Below are positions 34,122 through 43,404 of a stretch of DNA of 64,000 nucleotides, piece after piece (within the stretch, counting starts at the first letter, position 1; every line of letters starts with the position of its first letter). The notes beneath the pieces are model-generated. The model saw nothing but the letters and a program-made list of their open reading frames with translations, was not told the DNA's origin and did no database searches. Both the position numbers and the translations under genes were made by a program. The stretch is from an uncultured Phascolarctobacterium sp. (GTDB lineage: Bacteria > Bacillota > Negativicutes > Acidaminococcales > Acidaminococcaceae): the NCBI GenBank assembly GCA_949295115.1, contig CASFJU010000004.1, forward strand, positions 56,153-120,152, read 5' to 3'.

Positions 34122-35168
34122 ATGCAAACAAAATTTTTTATGAAAGGTTGTGACAACAAAAAAATGGAAGAAATGATCCGTTTGCAGGGAATTACCAAAA
34201 AATACGGCAATAACCTCATCATCCCCAAGCTGGACCTTACTATATACGACGGTGAATTTTTGACGCTTTTAGGCCCTTCCGGCTGCGGCAAAACCACTTT
34301 GCTGCGCATGATTGCCGGACTTGATACACCGACTACCGGCAAAATTTATCTGGATGACGAAGACGTTACCAATAAGCCCCCCTATAAACGTGATGTCAAC
34401 ATGGTTTTTCAACATTACGCACTGTTCCCTCACATGACTGTTGAGGAAAATATAAAATTCGGTTTGATGATGAAAAAAGTTCCCGCCGAGGAGCAGAAGG
34501 AACGCGTAGCGCAGGTTTTGTACCTGACACAGCTGGAGGAGTTCCGCAACCGCCGTCCGCAGCAGATGAGCGGCGGCCAGCAGCAGCGCGTTGCCATTGC
34601 CCGCGCTTTGGTCAACAACCCCAAGGTGCTGCTTCTGGACGAACCTCTGGGCGCGCTTGATTACCAGCTGCGCAAAAACTTGCAGCTGGAACTTAAAAAC
34701 CTTCAGCGCGGCCTGGGCCTGACCTTTATTTACGTAACGCACGACCAGGAAGAAGCCCTGACCATGAGCGACCGCATCGTGGTTATGAATAAAGGCGTCA
34801 TCGAACAGGACGACGACCCGGATACGATTTACCATTACCCCAACACACGCTTTGTTGCCAAATTCATCGGCGAAAGCAACTTTTTTGAATCGGACAATGA
34901 AACGCTGGTTATCCGCCCGGAAAAACTTAACCTGTGCCCGGAATACGAGGACGAGGCCGCCGAAAAAACACACCCCGAACCGGGTTATTACGGCACCGTT
35001 GTCGATGTTGTTTTCTACGGCACTATCGACAAGGTTTTCATCCGTCTGGATAACTCCAACCAAACCGTTGTTGCCTACCAGTATTTTGACGACGTTAAAC
35101 GCTGGTCGCCCGATGAACGCGTCGGCATCTGGTGGTACGCGAAAGACGAGGTGAGAGTAACGCGATGA
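34122..35168 (+). CDS. potA: Spermidine/putrescine ABC transporter, ATP-binding protein
   Basis: 348 aa. Walker A GPSGCGKTTLLRMIAG, Q-loop FQHYALFPHMTVEEN, signature MSGGQQQRVAIARAL, Walker B LLLDEPLGALD, H-loop YVTHDQEEALTMSDR, then a C-terminal TOBE-like domain (from about 255). First gene of potABCD. Three in-frame ATGs lie at 34122, 34140 and 34164; only 34122 has a nearby AGGA, a little too close, so the first 14 residues are uncertain. The stop overlaps the potB start. Confidence 0.94.
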   Translation: MQTKFFMKGCDNKKMEEMIRLQGITKKYGNNLIIPKLDLTIYDGEFLTLLGPSGCGKTTLLRMIAGLDTPTTGKIYLDDEDVTNKPPYKRDVNMVFQHYALFPHMTVEENIKFGLMMKKVPAEEQKERVAQVLYLTQLEEFRNRRPQQMSGGQQQRVAIARALVNNPKVLLLDEPLGALDYQLRKNLQLELKNLQRGLGLTFIYVTHDQEEALTMSDRIVVMNKGVIEQDDDPDTIYHYPNTRFVAKFIGESNFFESDNETLVIRPEKLNLCPEYEDEAAEKTHPEPGYYGTVVDVVFYGTIDKVFIRLDNSNQTVVAYQYFDDVKRWSPDERVGIWWYAKDEVRVTR

Positions 35169-36022
35169 AAAACGGAAAACTGATGGTTGCTCCGGCAATG
35201 CTGTGGTTAAGCATCTTTTTCGTTATCCCGCTTCTCATCGTAGTTGCAGTTTCCTTTGCCGGACGCACTCCTTACGGACAAATTATTTTTGAATTTACCA
35301 CGGACAATTATCTGCGCTTTTTAGAACCGTTATATTTGCAGATTTTTGCCGATACCTTAATCGTTGCCGTTATCACTACGGTGGCTACCATCATCATGGG
35401 ATACCCGCTGGCGTATTTTATCGCGCGCCTGCCTAAAAAATGGCAGCAGCCGGGGCTGATACTGGTAATGATTCCGTTCTGGATTAACTTTTTAATCCGC
35501 TCTTATGCGTGGGTTATCATTCTGCGCACGCAGGGCGTGGTTAACACACTGCTTATGAAACTGGGGCTTATCGACCAGCCCTTGCAGATGCTGTACAACG
35601 ACGCAGCCGTTATGCTGGGCATGATTTACGCGTTGCTGCCGTTTATGGTACTGCCGATTTACGTTTCCATCGAGCAGCTTGACCTGCGCCTGCTGGAAGC
35701 AGCCAGCGACCTCGGCGCATCGCCGCTGACGGCTTTCCGCAAAATTACGCTGCCGCTGACGATGCCGGGCATCGCCGCAGGCACGATTTTAGTGTTCATT
35801 TCCTCGCTCGGCATGTTCGTTGTGCCGGACGTTATGGGCGGCGCCAAATCCGCGCTTATCGGCAACCTCATCCAGAACCAGTTTCTCGCCGCGCGCGACT
35901 GGCCGTTTGGTTCCGCGCTGTCGATTGTGCTGGCCGTGATGAGCCTTGTGCTGATTATCCTTTATTACAGAGCTTTACAGTCGCAGGAAGGGGGCAAAGC
36001 CGATGCAAAAGACGTGGCGTAG
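35165..36022 (+). CDS. potB: Spermidine/putrescine ABC transporter permease PotB
   Basis: 285 aa with six membrane segments and the permease coupling loop (EAASDLGASPLTAFRKITLPLTMPGIAAG). The ATG at 35165 overlaps the potA stop (ATGA), correcting a longer open frame. Forms the inner-membrane channel with PotC. Its 3' end overlaps potC by 20 bases. Confidence 0.94.
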   Translation: MKNGKLMVAPAMLWLSIFFVIPLLIVVAVSFAGRTPYGQIIFEFTTDNYLRFLEPLYLQIFADTLIVAVITTVATIIMGYPLAYFIARLPKKWQQPGLILVMIPFWINFLIRSYAWVIILRTQGVVNTLLMKLGLIDQPLQMLYNDAAVMLGMIYALLPFMVLPIYVSIEQLDLRLLEAASDLGASPLTAFRKITLPLTMPGIAAGTILVFISSLGMFVVPDVMGGAKSALIGNLIQNQFLAARDWPFGSALSIVLAVMSLVLIILYYRALQSQEGGKADAKDVA

Positions 36023-36797
36023 CCATCTTCTGTTAGCTTATTCGCTGGTAATACTGGCGTTTTTGTACCTGCCGCTGTTAATCCTCGCGCTGTATTCCTT
36101 TAACGAATCGCGCATTAACGCTGTGTGGACCGGTTTTACGCTGGACTGGTACAAAACGCTGTTCCAAAACCGCCGCGTGCTGGAGGCATTGATGAACAGC
36201 CTGTTCATCGCCGTTGTCAGCACCGTTGTCAGCACCGTGCTTGGCACCATTGCCGCCATTGCGCTGAACAAATACCAGTATAAATGCAAGCCCGTCATCA
36301 ATGGGCTTTTATACCTACCGATTCTGATTCCGGAAATCGTTATGGGCCTGTCGCTGTTGGTGCTGTTTGCACAGACGCAGGTTCCGCTCGGTAAAACGAC
36401 GCTGATACTGGCGCACATCACTTTCTGCCTGTCCTTCGTTGTCATTACCGTCAACGCAAGGCTGGAGGGTATGCGCCACGAGCTGGAACAGGCCGCTATG
36501 GATTTATACGCGACTCCTTTCCAGACCTTCCGCTATGTAACGCTGCCGCTGGCCATGCCGGGCATCGTCGCGGGCGCGCTGATTGCTTTTACGCTTTCCA
36601 TTGATGACTTTATCATCAGTTTCTTTGTGGCCGGGCCTAATTCCACCACGCTGCCGCTATACATTTACGCAATGGTAAAACGCGGCATCTCGCCGGAAAT
36701 CAACGCCCTTTCCACGCTTTTAATGTGCGCAACCATTTCGCTGGTTGTCATCGCGCAGATTTTGCAGCCGCAGCACAGCAGCAAAAATAATGATTGA
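36003..36797 (+). CDS. potC: Spermidine/putrescine ABC transporter permease PotC
   Basis: 264 aa, six membrane segments, with the EAA-type loop EQAAMDLYATPFQTFRYVTLPLAMPGIVAG and TLSIDDFIISFF, typical of PotC. Ribosome binding site GGGGG inside potB. Partner of PotB in polyamine uptake. Confidence 0.94.
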   Translation: MQKTWRSHLLLAYSLVILAFLYLPLLILALYSFNESRINAVWTGFTLDWYKTLFQNRRVLEALMNSLFIAVVSTVVSTVLGTIAAIALNKYQYKCKPVINGLLYLPILIPEIVMGLSLLVLFAQTQVPLGKTTLILAHITFCLSFVVITVNARLEGMRHELEQAAMDLYATPFQTFRYVTLPLAMPGIVAGALIAFTLSIDDFIISFFVAGPNSTTLPLYIYAMVKRGISPEINALSTLLMCATISLVVIAQILQPQHSSKNND

Positions 36798-36849
36798 TGC
36801 CGTAAAACCGGTACAATAAAATCCCAAAAAAGAAAGGATGATTTGCAAA

Positions 36850-37917
36850 ATGAAAAAACTTTTGGTCTTTCTCGTTTCCGTACTGACCATGGCCCTGCTC
36901 GCAGCAGGCTGCGGAGGTGACGCTGATAAGAAAGATGCAGCGGCAGGAGAACAGCAGGTTCTTAACCTCTTTAGCTGGGCAGACAATTTTGACCCGGAGG
37001 TAATTGCCGAATTTGAAAAGCAATACAATTGTAAGGTTAATTACGACGTATTTGCCAACAATGAGGAGCTTCTGGCAAAAATTCAGGCCGGCGGCGCACA
37101 GTACGACTTAATCCAGCCTTCTGACTATATGGTTGCTACCATGCTCAAGCTTGATTTGCTGGAAAAAATGAACATGGACAACATCCCCAACGCCAAAAAC
37201 CTTGTAAGCACTTTGCAGGCACCCGTTTATGACCCGACCGGCGACCACAGCCTGGTTTACACCTGGGGCATTACCGGCATTGCCTACAACAAAAACTATG
37301 TTAAAGATGTACCCGACAGCTGGGAAGATTTGTGGAACCCCGAATATGCAGGCCGCCTGATTCTTTTGAACGACAGCCGCGAAACCATCGGCATGGCGCT
37401 GAAGAAAAACGGCTTCTCCAACAACAGCACCGACCCTGCTGAAGTTGAAAAGGCTTTTCAGGATTTGAAAGCGCTTGCACCTAACGTACTGGCATTTGAC
37501 ACCGACACCATCAAACAAAAATTCATTGCTGAAGAAGCATGGATTGGCACGATGTGGACCGGCGACGCCAGCTACACTTTAAAGGATAACCCGAACATCG
37601 GCTTTGTAGTGCCGAAAGAGGGCGCAACCATCTGGGCGGATACCTTTGCTATCCCCAAAGGCGCAAAACATAAAGAACTGGCCGAAAAATTCATCAACTT
37701 TATCTATGAACCGCAAATCAGCGCTAAAAACTATGAATACATCGGCTACAACGACCCGAACGAAAAAGCCCAGGAATTCCACAGCGAAGAATTCAAAAAC
37801 GACCCGATGCTGAAAATCGGCATGGAAAACATCGACAAGGGCGAATGGCTTATCGACATCGGTGAAGCCCTGCCCATGTACGACCGTTACTGGACCGAAC
37901 TGAAAACCGCAAAATAA
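36850..37917 (+). CDS. potD: Spermidine/putrescine-binding lipoprotein PotD
   Basis: 355 aa. Signal peptide with lipobox LAAGC, then an extracellular solute-binding fold (LNLFSWADNFDPEVIAEFEKQYNCKVNYDVFANNEELLAKI; YDLIQPSDYMVATM; GDASYTLKDNPNIGFVVPKEGATIWADTFAIPKGAKHKELAEKFINF). It delivers polyamines to PotABC from the periplasm. The ATG at 36850 is chosen because AGAAAGGA is correctly spaced; the ATG at 36838 would lie within it. Last gene of potABCD. Confidence 0.95.
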   Translation: MKKLLVFLVSVLTMALLAAGCGGDADKKDAAAGEQQVLNLFSWADNFDPEVIAEFEKQYNCKVNYDVFANNEELLAKIQAGGAQYDLIQPSDYMVATMLKLDLLEKMNMDNIPNAKNLVSTLQAPVYDPTGDHSLVYTWGITGIAYNKNYVKDVPDSWEDLWNPEYAGRLILLNDSRETIGMALKKNGFSNNSTDPAEVEKAFQDLKALAPNVLAFDTDTIKQKFIAEEAWIGTMWTGDASYTLKDNPNIGFVVPKEGATIWADTFAIPKGAKHKELAEKFINFIYEPQISAKNYEYIGYNDPNEKAQEFHSEEFKNDPMLKIGMENIDKGEWLIDIGEALPMYDRYWTELKTAK

Positions 37918-37965
37918 TTGTGGTTAAAGGCAAAACGACTGAGTAAAATTTAACAGAAAAAACCA

Positions 37966-38001
37966 AACCCTCCGTTATTAGTTTAACGGAGGGTTATTTT
38001 T
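37966..38001. terminator. Terminator between potD and rsmA
   Basis: AACCCTCCGTTA ... TAACGGAGGGTT followed by ATTTTTAT; convergent genes. Confidence 0.75.
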
Positions 38002-38007
38002 ATGGTT

Positions 38008-38865
38008 TTATTGATTTTTTATCTTTTCAAACGTATTGGTTAAATTGGCAAAGTCCTGAAGCGAAAGCGTTTCGCCGCGGCGTTTGGGGTCGATACCTGC
38101 AAGAGCCAGCCATTCCTGTGCCTGCTGTGCGGTAATGCCCATATTTTTCAGCGCGTTGCTTAACATTTTACGGCGCAGGGAAAACGCTGCCTTAACAACT
38201 TTGAAGAACAACTTTTCGTCGCAGACGTCTACCGGTGGCACAGTGCGGTTTTTGCAAACCACAACGGCGCTGTCCACAGACGGACGCGGGATAAAGCAAT
38301 CCGGCGGTACGATAAACGCCAGTTCCGGCTCGGTATAATACTGCATTGCTACGGAAAGCGCGCCGTATTCCTTGCCGCCCGGCGCTGCCGTCATGCGCTC
38401 GGCAACTTCCTTCTGTACCATAACTACCATGCGCTCTACCGGCAGTTTTTTCTCCAGCAGCGCAAAAATTATCGGCGTCGTTATGTAGTAGGGCAGGTTG
38501 GCAGCAACCTTGAAGGTTTTGCCGCCCATTGCTTCGTTTACGTTCAGTTCCAGCACATCGGCGTTGATAACGCGCACGTTGCTGTAACCTTCCAGCGTTT
38601 TATCCAGCACCGGCAAAAGGCGTCTGTCCAGCTCAACCGCCGTTACATCAGCGCCGGTTTCCGCCAAAGCCTGCGTCAGCGTGCCAATACCCGGGCCAAT
38701 TTCCAGCACGGCGTCGCCTTCAGCCAGTTCCGCAGCATCGGCAATGCGGCGCACAACGTCCTCGCTGATTAAAAAGTTCTGCCCCAGCTTTTTGTCGGCA
38801 TGCAGATTGAACCTGCGTAGTATGTAGTTGGTAACCTCGGGGGTTGCAATTACGGGTTTATTCAT
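38008..38865 (-). CDS. rsmA: 16S rRNA (adenine1518/1519-N6) dimethyltransferase
   Basis: 285 aa (KsgA). Motifs KKLGQNFLISEDVVRRI, SAM-binding EIGPGIGTLTQALAETG, VELDRRLLPVL and catalytic NLPYYITTPI. Dimethylates two adenines near the 16S 3' end during 30S assembly. The ATG at 38865 overlaps the rnmV stop and has GGAG upstream. Conserved order tatD-(G5/3D protein)-rnmV-rsmA as in Bacilli and Clostridia. Confidence 0.96.
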   Translation of the reverse strand: MNKPVIATPEVTNYILRRFNLHADKKLGQNFLISEDVVRRIADAAELAEGDAVLEIGPGIGTLTQALAETGADVTAVELDRRLLPVLDKTLEGYSNVRVINADVLELNVNEAMGGKTFKVAANLPYYITTPIIFALLEKKLPVERMVVMVQKEVAERMTAAPGGKEYGALSVAMQYYTEPELAFIVPPDCFIPRPSVDSAVVVCKNRTVPPVDVCDEKLFFKVVKAAFSLRRKMLSNALKNMGITAQQAQEWLALAGIDPKRRGETLSLQDFANLTNTFEKIKNQ

Positions 38866-39403
38866 CCAAATCTCCAAGCTCTTTCAGTGCGGCGTCAAAT
38901 TCGGCACGCGTTACGCCGTAAGTGTTCAGCCTTTGCAAAAAAGTTTTGGCGTTGCCGTAGCCAATGCCCAGCAGCCCCGCCATTTTATCGCGCCGTGCGG
39001 AGGCCATGCTGCCGCCGCTCAGCCCGTTAGTCATTAAATCGCGTTCGGTAAATTCAAAAGCAGGGTTAAATTCGTGGTGGCGCACCTTGCCCAGCGCAGC
39101 TAAAATCGCCGCAGGGCTGGCCTGCTCCACGCCGACGTCGCCATTAGCCGTCGCATCAATACGTGGTATAAACGCCTGCCCGGCTTCGGGGAAACGCTCC
39201 GTCAAAAAGCGGCGGATGCGGTTGCCTGCACCATCCGGGTCGGTCAAAATAATAATGCCGCGCTTGTTATAAGCCGCTTCAATCTTTTTTAAGGTGGAAG
39301 GCGCCAGCGTAAAGCCGCCGGTTTCAATCGTATCGGCCTCCAGCGCGCGCCTGATGGCCGCTGTGTCGCTCTTGCCCTCTACCACCAAAACTTCTTTCAG
39401 CAA
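38858..39403 (-). CDS. rnmV: Ribonuclease M5 (5S rRNA maturase)
   Basis: 181 aa. N-terminal TOPRIM domain (LVVEGKSDTAAIRRAL with catalytic Glu; ILTDPDGAGNRIRRFL with DxD region) and the M5 C-terminal part (HHEFNPAFEFTERDLMTNGLSGG...RRDKMAGLLGIGYGNAKTFLQRLNTYG). Cuts the 5S precursor. Overlaps rsmA by 8 bases. Confidence 0.95.
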   Translation of the reverse strand: MLKEVLVVEGKSDTAAIRRALEADTIETGGFTLAPSTLKKIEAAYNKRGIIILTDPDGAGNRIRRFLTERFPEAGQAFIPRIDATANGDVGVEQASPAAILAALGKVRHHEFNPAFEFTERDLMTNGLSGGSMASARRDKMAGLLGIGYGNAKTFLQRLNTYGVTRAEFDAALKELGDLDE

Positions 39404-39407
39404 ATTA

Positions 39408-40382
39408 TCAGTCCTCTAAAATATAAACTTGCACATCGCGGCGGCCCCAGTTAATGGCTTCCTCGTAGCTGTCCATAAACAGGTCTATGCGGTTGCCCAC
39501 AATTGCGCCGCCGGTGTCGCCGGCCATGGCCACGCCGTAACCGGGAACATACATTTTAGTATAATACGGAATTACGTGCGGGTCAACAGCAACAATGCCG
39601 CGTACGGGCACCAGGCCGATGGAAGTAAGCCCCGTGCCGCTGCCGCAGTGAATGGTGTAAGCACTGGCTTCCATGGTAACAATGCGGGTATATTTTTTGC
39701 GTCCTTCCGGCGTTTCAACGGACATGCCAACGCCGCGGCGGATGATGGAATATTTCGGGTCTGCCAGCACTTCGCGTGCGATTTCTACCTCTTTGGCGGT
39801 ATTATCTGTACCGGCAACGGATTTTTTAATAATTTTTACCCTGCCAACGGCTCCCTGATCTTCCACCTTGTGTTCGCCGTAAGGTATGCTTTCGTCATCG
39901 TAATATTTAACGGGGATTTCCAAATCCGCTTCTTCGCTGCTAATCTTGTCGCCTTTATTAAGGATATGAATTTCGAGGCCGGAAGTAATTTTGGTTTCCG
40001 GCGTCGGGTAAACAAGCTGTTTATCGTAGCGGATTTTTAAATCGCGCAGCGCAGCGCCGACGGTATCTTTATTGGTAAAAAACTTCTGCTCTGATTCACC
40101 GCGTACAACGACAATAGGCAGGGCGCGTTTTAAAGTCAGCACCGTTCCCTGCGCACCGTTTTCTTCCTTAATTAAATCGGACTGGCCGACACGCACACCG
40201 GCTTCTTTAAAAATTTCGCGCGGCTCTTTCAGCGTGGTCGTTACCGTCTTTTCCGTACCGTCAAATTTTAAAATGGTTACGGCCGATTCGGCAAGGCCGG
40301 GATGAGTTTGCCCTGCGAATAAAATTACAAACATAACTGCAATCAGAATGGTTCGTTTCCAAAATGTAACATGTTTGGGCAT
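39408..40382 (-). CDS. YabE-like cell-wall protein (DUF348, G5, 3D domains)
   Basis: 324 aa with an N-terminal signal/anchor segment (ILIAVMFVILFAGQ). Two DUF348 ubiquitin-like repeats (about 35-140), a G5 domain (about 145-220, VEDQGAVGRVKIIKKSV) and a C-terminal 3D domain (about 235-324). The 3D domain has its three aspartates seen in VAVDPHVIPYYT, AGDTGGAI and RIDLFM. This is the RpfB/YabE arrangement; the 3D fold resembles MltA lytic transglycosylases, so cell-wall cleavage is likely. It sits in the standard place between tatD and rnmV. I saw no riboswitch in its 170-bp upstream region. Confidence 0.9.
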   Translation of the reverse strand: MPKHVTFWKRTILIAVMFVILFAGQTHPGLAESAVTILKFDGTEKTVTTTLKEPREIFKEAGVRVGQSDLIKEENGAQGTVLTLKRALPIVVVRGESEQKFFTNKDTVGAALRDLKIRYDKQLVYPTPETKITSGLEIHILNKGDKISSEEADLEIPVKYYDDESIPYGEHKVEDQGAVGRVKIIKKSVAGTDNTAKEVEIAREVLADPKYSIIRRGVGMSVETPEGRKKYTRIVTMEASAYTIHCGSGTGLTSIGLVPVRGIVAVDPHVIPYYTKMYVPGYGVAMAGDTGGAIVGNRIDLFMDSYEEAINWGRRDVQVYILED

Positions 40383-40555
40383 AAAATAACCTCCTTAATT
40401 CTGGGGTATTTTATCACAGGCTTTTTTACAATGTCAAGCCGCCCACTGTTACAACACATTAAGTGTAATTTCAAAAACTTTTAAACAAAAAGTTTTTTAG
40501 TAACGCACTTTTATTTCAAACAAAAACGCGGCAGTATTAAACCACCGCGTTTGTA

Positions 40556-41341
40556 TTATTTAATTTTGTTAAACAGCGTCTTCACATTGCGCGTCGTTAT
40601 CGCCGCAATGGTTTCAAAATCCGTGCCGCGTACCTGCGCCGCATTTTGCGCTACCAGTTCGGTATACAGCGGGCAGTTGCGTTTGCCGCGGTAGGGCACC
40701 GGCGTTAAATACGGCGAATCCGTTTCAAACAGCAGCAGCTCGTCCGGCACATAGGCAAGCACCTCGCGCACTTTGGCGGAATTTTTATAGGTGCTTGTTC
40801 CGCCGAATCCGAAGTAGTAACCGCGTTTGGCAAGTTCCTTCGCCATTTCCAGCGAACCGGAATAGCAATGGAACACTGCGCGCGTATTTTTCGGCACTTC
40901 GTTGCGGAAAATATCAAAAATATCGCCGTGCGCGTCGCGGTCGTGGATGATTACAGGCAAATCAAACTGTACGGCAAGGTCAATCTGCTCCAGCAGGCGC
41001 TTTTTCTGCATCTCTTTCGGTTCGTTTTCCTTCCAATAATAATCAAGCCCGATTTCGCCGATAGCGACAACCTTGGGATGTACCGCCCAAGCCGCCAGCT
41101 TGTCAAGATAATGTTCGTCCTTAATGCCGGCCAAATCCTCCGGGTGCCAGCCGACTGCCGCATATACAAAATCGTACTTTTCGGCAAGCTGCACCGCAAA
41201 GGCGGAACTTGCCTCGTCACAGCCGGGGTTGATAAAACCGTCCATTTCTTCGCCGATTTTAGTAATCAGCTCGTCACGGTCATCGGTAAAATAGTCGGAA
41301 TCCAGGTGGGCATGCGAATCCCACAAGCCTGTGCGCGACAT
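40556..41341 (-). CDS. TatD-family metal-dependent hydrolase
   Basis: 261 aa. TIM-barrel deoxyribonuclease family: DSHAHLDSDYF (HxH), GEIGLDYYW (Glu), VIIHDRDAH, FHCYSGSLEMA and FETDSPYLTPVPYRGKRN (Asp). Known relatives are 3'-5' DNA exonucleases and D-aminoacyl-tRNA deacylase-like proteins. The start codon follows the metG stop by one base, so the pair is coupled, as in Bacillus yabD. Confidence 0.94.
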   Translation of the reverse strand: MSRTGLWDSHAHLDSDYFTDDRDELITKIGEEMDGFINPGCDEASSAFAVQLAEKYDFVYAAVGWHPEDLAGIKDEHYLDKLAAWAVHPKVVAIGEIGLDYYWKENEPKEMQKKRLLEQIDLAVQFDLPVIIHDRDAHGDIFDIFRNEVPKNTRAVFHCYSGSLEMAKELAKRGYYFGFGGTSTYKNSAKVREVLAYVPDELLLFETDSPYLTPVPYRGKRNCPLYTELVAQNAAQVRGTDFETIAAITTRNVKTLFNKIK

Positions 41342-41342
41342 T

Positions 41343-43301
41343 TTATTTCACCTTGCTGCCGCTGGCAATGCCCGGTGCGTCTGCAAGTACTAGGTTGCCT
41401 TCGCCGTCGCTGGCTGCCAGAACCATGCCGCGGCTTTCAATTCCGCGCAGTTTGGCAGGCTTAAGGTTGGCAATAACAATAACATTTCTGCCAATCAATG
41501 CTTCCGGCTCGTAATGCTGGGCAATGCCGCTGACGATGGTGCGTTCCTCATCGCCGATTTTAACCTGAATTTTCAGCAGTTTGTCGGTTTTCGGCACGCG
41601 TTCTGCCGCTACAATCGTTGCCACACGCAAATCAAGTTTTGCAAAATCTTCAATAGTAATTTCATCGGCTGCTGCCGGTGCTGCTTTTTTGGCTACTGCT
41701 TTCGGTGCTTCTGCCCTGGCAGGTTTGGCAGCAGTTTTTTTGGTTGCGGCAATTACAGTGTCGCCGTCTTCCGTTACTTCAATGCGCGGGAACAGCGGGT
41801 CGCCCTTCTGCACTTTGATGCCGGTTGCAAGCTTGCCCCATTCGGCGTCAGCCAGCAAAAAGCTTTCCGGTTTACCAAGGCCCAGCTGCTCGTAAATTTT
41901 CGGCGCGGTAACAGGCACAAACGGAGCAATCAAAATAGCTACAATGCGCAGCGCTTCGGCAAGGTTGTACATAACTGCCTGCAAACGCTCTGCCTGCGCG
42001 GGGTCTTTCGCCAAAATCCACGGCGCGGTTTCATCAATATATTTGTTAGCACGGCCAATCAGCGCCCAAACGTCTTTAATCGCCTGGTTCAGCTCCATGT
42101 GGTCCATGTCGTCTTTGTAATTGGCAACGGTTTCGTTAACCAGCGTAATAAATTCCTTATCGACAGCTTCCTTGCCTTCTTTATGCGTTACAACGCCGCC
42201 GTGATATTTTTCAATCATGCTTACGGTGCGGTGCAGCAGGTTGCCAAGGTCATTAGCAAGGTCGGCGTTAATGCGGTTAATCAGCGCGTCGCGCGAGAAG
42301 TTGCCGTCGCTGCCCAGCGCAATTTCGCGCAGCAGGAAGTAACGGATAGCGTCCGGACCGAACTCGTCAATCAATGCAATCGGGTCAATTACGTTGCCTT
42401 TGGACTTGGACATCTTGTCGCCGTCAACAACCAGCCAGCCGTGGCCGTAAACCTGTTTCGGCAGTTCTTCGCCCATAGCCATCAGCATAATCGGCCAGAT
42501 AATACTATGGAAGCGAACTATCTCCTTACCAACCAGATGAATGTTGGCAGGCCAGAATTTATGGAACTTTTCTTCATCCGTGCCGTAGCCGATAGCGGTG
42601 AAGTAATTCAAAAGCGCGTCGAACCAAACGTAAACAACGTGTTTCTGGTCGAACGGGACAGGAATACCCCAGTCGAAGGTCGTGCGGGTAATGCACAAAT
42701 CCTCAAGCCCCTGTTTAATGAAGTTAATCATCTCATTGCGGCGCGAAACCGGTTGAATGAAATCAGGGTGCGTTTCGATGTATTCCAGAATTCTGTCCTG
42801 ATACTTGGACAGTTTGAAGAAATAGCTTTCCTCCGCCATCTTTTCTACCGGGCGTCCGCAGTCCGGGCATTTGCCGTCAACGAGCTGGCGCTCCAACCAA
42901 TACGATTCGCACGGAACGCAGTACAAACCTTCGTAATTCTTTTTGTAAATATCGCCCTGCTCGTAAATTTTTTGCAGCACCGCCTGTACAACTTTGTGGT
43001 GGCGTTCCTCGCTGGTGCGGATGAAATCGTTGTTGGAGATGTTCAGCATCTTCCACAGTTTTTTAAAGTTGGCAACAATGCCGTCGACATATTCAATCGG
43101 CGTAACGCCTTTTTCGGCAGCCTTGCGCTGAATTTTCAGGCCGTGCTCGTCACTGCCGGTCAGGAAGAAAACGTCTTCGCCCTTGGCGCGGTGATAGCGG
43201 GCAACAGTATCGGCAATCGTCGTGCAGTACGCATGGCCGATGTGCAGATTATCGCTCGGATAATAAATCGGAGTAGTAATATAGAAGCTGTTTTTACTCA
43301 T
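41343..43301 (-). CDS. metG: Methionyl-tRNA synthetase
   Basis: 652 aa. HIGH motif in PSDNLHIGHAYC, one-knuckle zinc region CVPCESYWLERQLVDGKCPDCG, KMSKS in DKMSKSKGNVIDP (about 300). An anticodon-binding helical domain is followed, after an Ala/Lys-rich linker (about 515-545), by a C-terminal EMAP/tRNA-binding domain (DFAKLDLRVATIVAAERVPKTDKLLKIQVKIG). Start with GAAGGG. A long antisense open frame covers this gene but is only a codon-bias shadow. Confidence 0.97.
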   Translation of the reverse strand: MSKNSFYITTPIYYPSDNLHIGHAYCTTIADTVARYHRAKGEDVFFLTGSDEHGLKIQRKAAEKGVTPIEYVDGIVANFKKLWKMLNISNNDFIRTSEERHHKVVQAVLQKIYEQGDIYKKNYEGLYCVPCESYWLERQLVDGKCPDCGRPVEKMAEESYFFKLSKYQDRILEYIETHPDFIQPVSRRNEMINFIKQGLEDLCITRTTFDWGIPVPFDQKHVVYVWFDALLNYFTAIGYGTDEEKFHKFWPANIHLVGKEIVRFHSIIWPIMLMAMGEELPKQVYGHGWLVVDGDKMSKSKGNVIDPIALIDEFGPDAIRYFLLREIALGSDGNFSRDALINRINADLANDLGNLLHRTVSMIEKYHGGVVTHKEGKEAVDKEFITLVNETVANYKDDMDHMELNQAIKDVWALIGRANKYIDETAPWILAKDPAQAERLQAVMYNLAEALRIVAILIAPFVPVTAPKIYEQLGLGKPESFLLADAEWGKLATGIKVQKGDPLFPRIEVTEDGDTVIAATKKTAAKPARAEAPKAVAKKAAPAAADEITIEDFAKLDLRVATIVAAERVPKTDKLLKIQVKIGDEERTIVSGIAQHYEPEALIGRNVIVIANLKPAKLRGIESRGMVLAASDGEGNLVLADAPGIASGSKVK

Positions 43302-43404
43302 CTGGCTTTCCCTTCTTTTATGTTAATTTTGTTTTGCCTTTTTTAAAGGAATTCTTTTGTAATTTTATCACATTCTGCGGCGTTTCGCAAAAATAAACAT
43401 CATT

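Noticed and set aside
40383..40555. Possible ydaO-type riboswitch upstream of the YabE-like gene, as in Bacillus
   Set aside because: The gap is only about 170 bp and contains a terminator for tatD-side genes but no recognisable riboswitch core.
41514..43346. A 610-codon open frame antisense to metG (and similar long antisense frames over other genes, such as 381-1442)
   Set aside because: Composition is a reflection of codon use on the other strand; no ribosome site or recognisable family, and the sense gene is certain.
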